A stretch of 9,699 nucleotides of DNA, taken from JBGVMW01 sp045122835 (lineage in GTDB: Bacteria > Bacillota > Clostridia > Lachnospirales > Lachnospiraceae). The position numbers were made by a program, and so were the translations under genes. Shown here one piece after another: positions 5,838 through 9,699 of the stretch (within the stretch, counting starts at the first letter, position 1; every line of letters starts with the position of its first letter). Where the stretch lies: assembly GCA_045122835.1 (NCBI GenBank), contig JBGVIB010000067.1, positions 1 to 9,699 on the forward strand, in the 5' to 3' direction. The notes under the pieces were generated by a model. It saw only the letters and a program-made list of their open reading frames with translations. It was not told the origin of the DNA and made no database searches.

Positions 5838-6350
5838 ATGGCTAAAGTTGGCATTGTAATGGGAAGCGATTCAGATATGCCTGTAATGAGCAAGGCAGCA
5901 GATATTTTGGAGGAGTTAGGAATAGATTATGAAATGACAATCATTTCCGCTCACAGAGAACCGGATGTGTTCTTCGAATATGCAAAAACCGCAGAGGAAA
6001 AAGGCTTTAAGGTAATAATTGCAGGCGCAGGTATGGCAGCGCATTTACCAGGAATGTGCGCAGCAATATTCCCAATGCCAGTCATCGGCATTCCTATGCA
6101 TACAACATCATTAGGTGGAAGAGATTCCTTATATTCCATCGTACAGATGCCATCGGGAATTCCGGTAGCAACTGTAGCAATCAACGGAGGAGCCAATGCA
6201 GGATTGTTAGCTGCTAAAATATTAGCAACATCAGATGCTGCATTATTAGATAAGTTAAAAGCATACTCTGCAAAATTAAAGGACCAGGTAGAAGCAAAAG
6301 CAGAAAAACTTGACCAGATTGGTTACAAAGAATACATGAAACAGATGTAA
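5838..6350 (+). CDS. purE: N5-CAIR mutase / AIR carboxylase catalytic subunit PurE
   Basis: PurE works on the carboxylation step of de novo purine synthesis that yields CAIR. The 170-aa length is typical. Motifs are GSDSD (9-13, phosphate-binding), SAHR (37-40, with the conserved active-site His39), AGAGMAAHLPG (62-72) and GIPMHTT (84-90). The SAHR motif resembles class I enzymes, which rearrange N5-CAIR made by PurK, rather than class II enzymes that use CO2 directly. However, SAHREPD instead of the common SAHRTP makes the class less certain, and no purK is in the window. AAGGAGA lies seven bases before the start. It is the first gene of the purEMN run, with its own promoter at 5714-5742. 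Confidence 0.96.
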   Translation: MAKVGIVMGSDSDMPVMSKAADILEELGIDYEMTIISAHREPDVFFEYAKTAEEKGFKVIIAGAGMAAHLPGMCAAIFPMPVIGIPMHTTSLGGRDSLYSIVQMPSGIPVATVAINGGANAGLLAAKILATSDAALLDKLKAYSAKLKDQVEAKAEKLDQIGYKEYMKQM

Positions 6351-6371
6351 TTGAGAAAGGAAAAAAGAACT

Positions 6372-7397
6372 ATGGATTACAAGAACGCAGGCGTAGACAT
6401 TGAAGCAGGATACGAATCAGTAAAATTAATGAAAGAGCACATTGCAAAGACAATGCGTCCGGAAGTATTAACCGATATCGGAGGTTTCTCAGGAGCATTC
6501 TCTATGGCAGCTTTCAAGGATATGGAGAAGCCAACCTTAGTATCCGGCACAGACGGTGTAGGTACTAAGTTAAAATTAGCATTTATTTTAGACAAGCATG
6601 ACACAATTGGTATTGACTGTGTAGCTATGTGTGTAAATGATATAGCATGTGCAGGCGGTGAACCATTATTCTTCTTAGATTACATCGCATGTGGAAAAAA
6701 TGAGCCACAGAAGATTGCTACAATCGTAAGTGGTGTAGCAGAAGGCTGTCGTCAGTCAGGTGCTGCATTAATCGGTGGTGAAACAGCAGAAATGCCAGGA
6801 TTCTACCCAGTTGACGAATACGATTTAGCAGGATTTGCAGTTGGTGTAGTAGACGAAGCAAAATTAATCACAGGTAAGGAATTAAAGAACAAAGACGTAT
6901 TAATTGGTATTGCATCTTCCGGTATCCACAGCAATGGATATTCCCTTGTTCGTAAAGTATTCCGCATGGAAAAGGATACATTAACTACATATTTTGAAAG
7001 TTTAGGTGCTACATTAGGCGAAACCTTATTAACACCAACCAAGATTTATGTGCAGACATTAAAGAACATTAAGAATGCAGGCGTAACTGTAAAGGCATGC
7101 AGCCATATTACAGGCGGTGGTTTCTATGAAAATATTCCAAGAATGCTTCCGGAAGGCAAGCGTGCAATGGTACAGAAGAACAGCTATGTGGTACCACCAA
7201 TCTTCGGTATGTTACAGACAGACGGTAACATTGCAGAAGAAATGATGTACAACACATACAACATGGGTATCGGTATGATGATTGCAGTAGATCCGGCAGA
7301 CGTAGATAAGACATTAGCAGCAATCAAGGCAGCTGGTGAGACAGCTTATATTGTAGGTGAAGTAGTTGACGGAGAAAAAGGAGTAACCTTATGCTAA
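6372..7397 (+). CDS. purM: Phosphoribosylformylglycinamidine cyclo-ligase (AIR synthetase)
   Basis: PurM uses ATP to close FGAM into AIR, the imidazole-ring step of purine synthesis. I place the start at ATG 6372 rather than the in-frame TTG at 6351, because MDYKNAGVDIEAGY is the usual PurM N-terminus and an AAAGGA ribosome site precedes it. That gives 341 aa, normal for the family. Motifs are DIGGFSGAF (35-43), SGTDGVGTKLKLA (58-70), CVNDIACAGGEPLFF (87-101), GGETAEMPGFY (135-145), SSGIHSNGYSLVRK (182-195) and HITGGGFYENIPR (245-257). The start is 21 bp after the purE stop, and the end overlaps purN by 7 bp, so translation of the three is probably coupled. Leucine is mostly TTA here, unlike the membrane genes upstream. 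Confidence 0.97.
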   Translation: MDYKNAGVDIEAGYESVKLMKEHIAKTMRPEVLTDIGGFSGAFSMAAFKDMEKPTLVSGTDGVGTKLKLAFILDKHDTIGIDCVAMCVNDIACAGGEPLFFLDYIACGKNEPQKIATIVSGVAEGCRQSGAALIGGETAEMPGFYPVDEYDLAGFAVGVVDEAKLITGKELKNKDVLIGIASSGIHSNGYSLVRKVFRMEKDTLTTYFESLGATLGETLLTPTKIYVQTLKNIKNAGVTVKACSHITGGGFYENIPRMLPEGKRAMVQKNSYVVPPIFGMLQTDGNIAEEMMYNTYNMGIGMMIAVDPADVDKTLAAIKAAGETAYIVGEVVDGEKGVTLC

Positions 7398-8017
7398 AAA
7401 TTGCAGTTTTAGTATCTGGCGGCGGTACCAATCTGCAGGCAATCATTGATGCAGTAGGAGCCGGAACCATAACTAACACAGAGATTTCTCTTGTAGTCAG
7501 CAATAACAAAAATGCATTTGCCCTGGAGCGTGCAAAAAATGCAGGTATTCCTGCAAAATGCATTTCGCCAAAGGATTTTGATAATAGAGAGTTATTTAAT
7601 GAAGCATTACTTGCAGAATTAGATCAGGCGCAGGTAGATTTGATTGTTTTGGCAGGATTCTTAGTTGTAATTCCGGAGCAGATGATTCAGAAATACCGCA
7701 ACCGTATTATCAATGTGCATCCATCCCTCATACCATCTTTCTGTGGAACCGGCTATTATGGTTTGAAGGTTCATGAAGCAGCATTAGCTCGTGGTGTAAA
7801 GGTCAGTGGTGCTACGGTACACTTTGTAGATGAAGGAACCGATACTGGTCCGATTATTTTACAGAAAGCAGTAGAAATCTGCCAGGGTGATACACCGGAG
7901 ATCCTTCAGCGCAGAATTATGGAACAGGCAGAGTGGGTGATTCTTCCACAGGCAATTAATCTCATTGCCAATGGAAAGGTGTCTGTGAAAGATAATAAAG
8001 TAGTAATTGAAAAGTAA
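7391..8017 (+). CDS. purN: Phosphoribosylglycinamide formyltransferase (GART)
   Basis: PurN moves a formyl group from 10-formyltetrahydrofolate to GAR, giving FGAR, the third step of purine synthesis. The 208-aa product has the N-terminal phosphate-binding loop VSGGGTNLQA (8-17) and the catalytic residues Asn108 and His110 (INVHPSLIPSF) and Asp151 (HFVDEGTDTGP). The insertion CGTGYYGLKVHEAAL, replacing the shorter loop of E. coli, is usual in Clostridia. The ATG lies inside the end of purM (ATGCTAA overlap), with AAGGAG (7378-7383) seven bases before it, so the order E-M-N is made from one message. Formyl donation makes this step folate dependent, unlike PurT. Confidence 0.97.
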   Translation: MLKIAVLVSGGGTNLQAIIDAVGAGTITNTEISLVVSNNKNAFALERAKNAGIPAKCISPKDFDNRELFNEALLAELDQAQVDLIVLAGFLVVIPEQMIQKYRNRIINVHPSLIPSFCGTGYYGLKVHEAALARGVKVSGATVHFVDEGTDTGPIILQKAVEICQGDTPEILQRRIMEQAEWVILPQAINLIANGKVSVKDNKVVIEK

Positions 8018-8042
8018 GATGCTCTGCGTGCAGGGTTTGACG

Positions 8043-8105
8043 TAACAAAGCGTGTAAGCACATTGGTAAAGCTAAAATTGCGGGACGTGCATGCACGCTT
8101 TGTTA
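8043..8105. repeat. 14-bp inverted repeat between purN and purD
   Basis: TAACAAAGCGTGTA (8043-8056) pairs with TGCACGCTTTGTTA (8092-8105), 14 positions with one G-U wobble. GCAC (8058-8061) / GTGC (8087-8090) can extend the arm inward, leaving a loop of about 25 nt. The right arm ends inside the -10 box of the purD promoter. No T-run follows, so it is not a normal terminator for purN. It may be a folded RNA in read-through transcripts or a DNA operator. Confidence 0.5.
8086..8097. promoter_or_regulatory. 12-bp perfect palindrome upstream of purD, possible operator
   Basis: CGTGCATGCACG is a perfect palindrome ending 3 bp before the extended -10 (8101-8109), in the space where -35 to -10 contacts occur. 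A bound dimer would interfere with or replace -35 contacts. It overlaps the right arm of the longer inverted repeat. The regulator is unknown; it does not resemble the B. subtilis PurBox. Confidence 0.35.
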
Positions 8106-8130
8106 TAATATGAAATGCCGCGTAAGCGGC
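8101..8130 (+). promoter_or_regulatory. Extended -10 promoter and GUAA-capped hairpin of purD
   Basis: TGT followed by TATAAT (8104-8109) is a perfect extended -10; the nearest -35-like TTGCGG (8078-8083) is 20 bp away, too far for normal spacing. A transcript starting near 8116 would begin with GCCGC (8117-8121) / GCGGC (8126-8130) around a GUAA tetraloop, a compact 5'-end hairpin that could protect the RNA. It ends a few bases before the purD ribosome site. It suggests that purD can be transcribed apart from purEMN. Confidence 0.55.
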
Positions 8131-8145
8131 GGAATGGAGAGTAAC

Positions 8146-9420
8146 ATGAAAGTTCTTATTGTAGGAAGCGGCGGTCGTGAGCATGTAATTGCAGCTATGG
8201 TCGCAAAAAGCAGTAAAGTAGATAAAATCTATTGTGCACCAGGTAATGCAGGTATTGCTCAGATTGCTGAGTGTGCGAACATCGGTGCAATGGAATTTGA
8301 TAAATTAGTAGCATTTGCAAAAGAAAAAGAAATCGACTTAACTATCATCGGTATGGATGATCCATTAGTTGGTGGTGTAGTAGATGCATTTGAGGAAGCA
8401 GGTCTTCGTGTATTTGGTCCAAGAAAAAATGCAGCAATCTTAGAGGGTTCTAAGGCATTTTCTAAGGATTTAATGAAAAAATACGATATTCCAACAGCAG
8501 CATATGAGAATTTTGACAATGCAGCAGATGCCCTTGCATATTTAGAGAAAGCGGATTTTCCAATTGTATTAAAAGCAGACGGTCTTGCTCTTGGTAAGGG
8601 AGTATTAATCTGCAACACTTTAGAAGAGGCAAAAGCCGGTGTGAAAGAAATTATGGAAGACAAGAAGTTCGGTACTGCCGGCAATCGCATGGTTATCGAA
8701 GAATTCATGACAGGCCGCGAAGTATCAGTATTGTCTTTCGTTGATGGAAAAACAATAAAAATCATGACTTCCGCACAGGATCACAAGCGTGCATTAGATG
8801 GCGACCAGGGATTAAACACAGGTGGTATGGGAACATTCTCTCCAAGTCCATTTTATACAAAGGAAGTAGATGAATTCTGCCAGAAGTATGTATACCAGAA
8901 GACAGTAGACGCTATGGCTGCGGAAGGAAGAGAATTCAAGGGAATCATTTTCTTTGGTTTAATGTTGACTGAAAAGGGACCTCGTGTACTAGAGTACAAC
9001 GCCCGTTTCGGTGACCCGGAAGCACAGGTAGTGTTGCCAAGAATGAAAAATGACATCATTGAGGTAATGGAAGCTTGTATTGATGGTCGTTTAGATGAAA
9101 TTGATTTACAGTTTGAAGACAATGCGGCAGTATGTGTTGTGTTAGCTTCAGAAGGATATCCGGTAGCATATGACAAAGGATTTGAAATCAAAGGGTTAGA
9201 TGTATTTGATGACAAGGATGGATATTATGTATTCCATGCTGGTACGAAGCTTGATGAGACTGGAAAGATTGTTACGAACGGTGGACGTGTATTAGGCGTG
9301 ACTGCTAAGGGTGAGGATTTGAAGAAAGCAAGAGCCAATGCATATGAAGCTACTAACTGGATTACTTTTGAGAATAAGTATTGTAGAAGTGATATTGGCA
9401 AGGCAATTGATGAAGCGTAG
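8146..9420 (+). CDS. purD: Phosphoribosylamine-glycine ligase (GAR synthetase)
   Basis: PurD joins glycine to phosphoribosylamine with ATP, giving GAR, the second step of purine synthesis and the substrate of PurN. The start is ATG 8146, after GGAGAG (8135-8140): this gives MKVLIVGSGGREH, the standard N-terminus. The in-frame ATG at 8110 lies about at the predicted promoter and would add 12 unusual residues. The 424 aa fit the family. Motifs are GSGGREH (7-13), KADGLALGKGV (143-153, ATP-grasp lysine loop), DGDQGLNTGGMG (218-229), EYNARFGDPEAQ (283-294, metal and ATP binding) and NGGRVLGVTA (378-387). It ends the cluster before a strong terminator. The 128-bp gap to purN, with promoter signals, sets it apart from the compact purEMN run. 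Confidence 0.97.
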   Translation: MKVLIVGSGGREHVIAAMVAKSSKVDKIYCAPGNAGIAQIAECANIGAMEFDKLVAFAKEKEIDLTIIGMDDPLVGGVVDAFEEAGLRVFGPRKNAAILEGSKAFSKDLMKKYDIPTAAYENFDNAADALAYLEKADFPIVLKADGLALGKGVLICNTLEEAKAGVKEIMEDKKFGTAGNRMVIEEFMTGREVSVLSFVDGKTIKIMTSAQDHKRALDGDQGLNTGGMGTFSPSPFYTKEVDEFCQKYVYQKTVDAMAAEGREFKGIIFFGLMLTEKGPRVLEYNARFGDPEAQVVLPRMKNDIIEVMEACIDGRLDEIDLQFEDNAAVCVVLASEGYPVAYDKGFEIKGLDVFDDKDGYYVFHAGTKLDETGKIVTNGGRVLGVTAKGEDLKKARANAYEATNWITFENKYCRSDIGKAIDEA

Positions 9421-9467
9421 GGCATAAAATTGATTTTGCTACAGATAACTGAATATATTTGACAAAG

Positions 9468-9511
9468 AAATGGTGATTGGGAATGTGTAATTTTCAGTCA
9501 CCATTTTTTTT
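9468..9511 (+). terminator. Rho-independent terminator after purD
   Basis: AAATGGTGATTG (9468-9479) pairs with CAGTCACCATTT (9495-9506), 12 bp with one U-G pair, around a 15-nt loop. A run of eight T (9504-9511) begins in the stem foot. It lies 48 bp after the purD stop and marks the end of the purine transcripts. Confidence 0.9.
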
Positions 9512-9571
9512 ATAGTGGTAATTATTTTGAGAGGGAAGGAATAAATGTATGAGTATGCAAATTCTGGTTTT

Positions 9572-9699
9572 GTGGGTATAGTCATGGTCTCTACCCGGAC
9601 GCCGGTGGCAGGTGCAGAAGGTTCCACGCAGACCGAGCCAACGTTCCGGTGAACTAACTCCTAAGTCCGACTAAGACATTCGGGGTGTGGCCCTCATGC
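9572..9699. other. GC-rich, repeat-rich segment of unknown origin at the window edge
   Basis: Counting by eye gives 75 G/C in 128 bases (about 59%), against AT-rich sequence before it. It can form nested short stems: GGTCT (9586-9590) / AGACC (9630-9634), CCGG (9595-9598) / CCGG (9602-9605), and GTGG (9605-9608) / CCAC (9624-9627). No complete gene is convincing: a 35-codon frame (9545-9652) has GGAAGGA upstream, but it crosses the composition change. The segment could be the 5' end of a group II intron (it begins GTGGG, not the usual GUGYG), another structured RNA or a mobile-element end. I cannot decide, as the window stops here. Confidence 0.4.

Noticed and set aside
8110..8145. In-frame ATG at 8110 as the purD start
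   Set aside because: It coincides with the predicted promoter and start region and encodes non-family residues through the GUAA hairpin; ATG 8146 has the ribosome site and standard N-terminus.
8259..8765. Long open frame on the minus strand opposite purD
   Set aside because: It is Ser/Ala-rich shadow translation of the well-conserved purD gene with no ribosome site.
9545..9652. 35-codon frame with GGAAGGA upstream
   Set aside because: It spans the sharp composition change, has no recognisable protein features and could be a broken gene start or chance.

Overview
The window looks like chromosomal DNA of a low-GC Firmicute in the class Clostridia, most likely Lachnospiraceae. I infer this from strong AGGAGG-type ribosome sites, sigma-A-like promoters, A/T-rich codon use and the style of the Pur, PyrE and VanZ-like proteins. 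No species can be named from the sequence alone.

Left part (1-~1870) is the integration end of a mobile element of the Tn916/lambda-integrase type. It holds a 59-aa excisionase (xis, 172-351) and a tyrosine integrase (int, 570-1711), which is split by a one-base frameshift near 966-971. The integrase is bracketed by two stretches rich in inverted repeats. One is a leader (about 406-569) with a good promoter, several hairpins and a possible switch over the ribosome site. The other is a multibranched fold (1710-1831) that begins at the int stop codon. The exact junction with the host chromosome is not visible, but it must lie before pyrE.

Middle part (1920-5632) is a tight run of five same-strand genes with gaps of 3-17 bp: pyrE (orotate phosphoribosyltransferase), a 50-aa one-helix membrane protein, a VanZ-like membrane protein, a 104-aa three-helix membrane protein and a 691-aa M29-type metallo-aminopeptidase with a long extra N-terminal region. 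The pyrE leader can form two mutually exclusive hairpins next to the ribosome site.

Right part (5714-9511) is a purine cluster, purE-purM-purN-purD, with a clear promoter before purE and a strong terminator after purD. purE, purM and purN are nearly contiguous (purM and purN overlap by 7 bp). purD is set off by 128 bp holding a long inverted repeat, a 12-bp palindrome, an extended -10 promoter and a GUAA-capped hairpin, so it probably also has its own control. PurD makes GAR, PurN formylates it, PurM closes the imidazole ring to AIR, and PurE acts on the carboxylation step after AIR. purF, purL, purC, purK, purH and purB are not in the window.

The last ~128 bases (9572-9699) change abruptly to about 59% GC with many short inverted repeats, unlike the AT-rich surroundings. 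This is probably the edge of another inserted element or a structured RNA. The best candidates for something undescribed are the two structured elements around int, the purN-purD regulatory region and this GC-rich tail.
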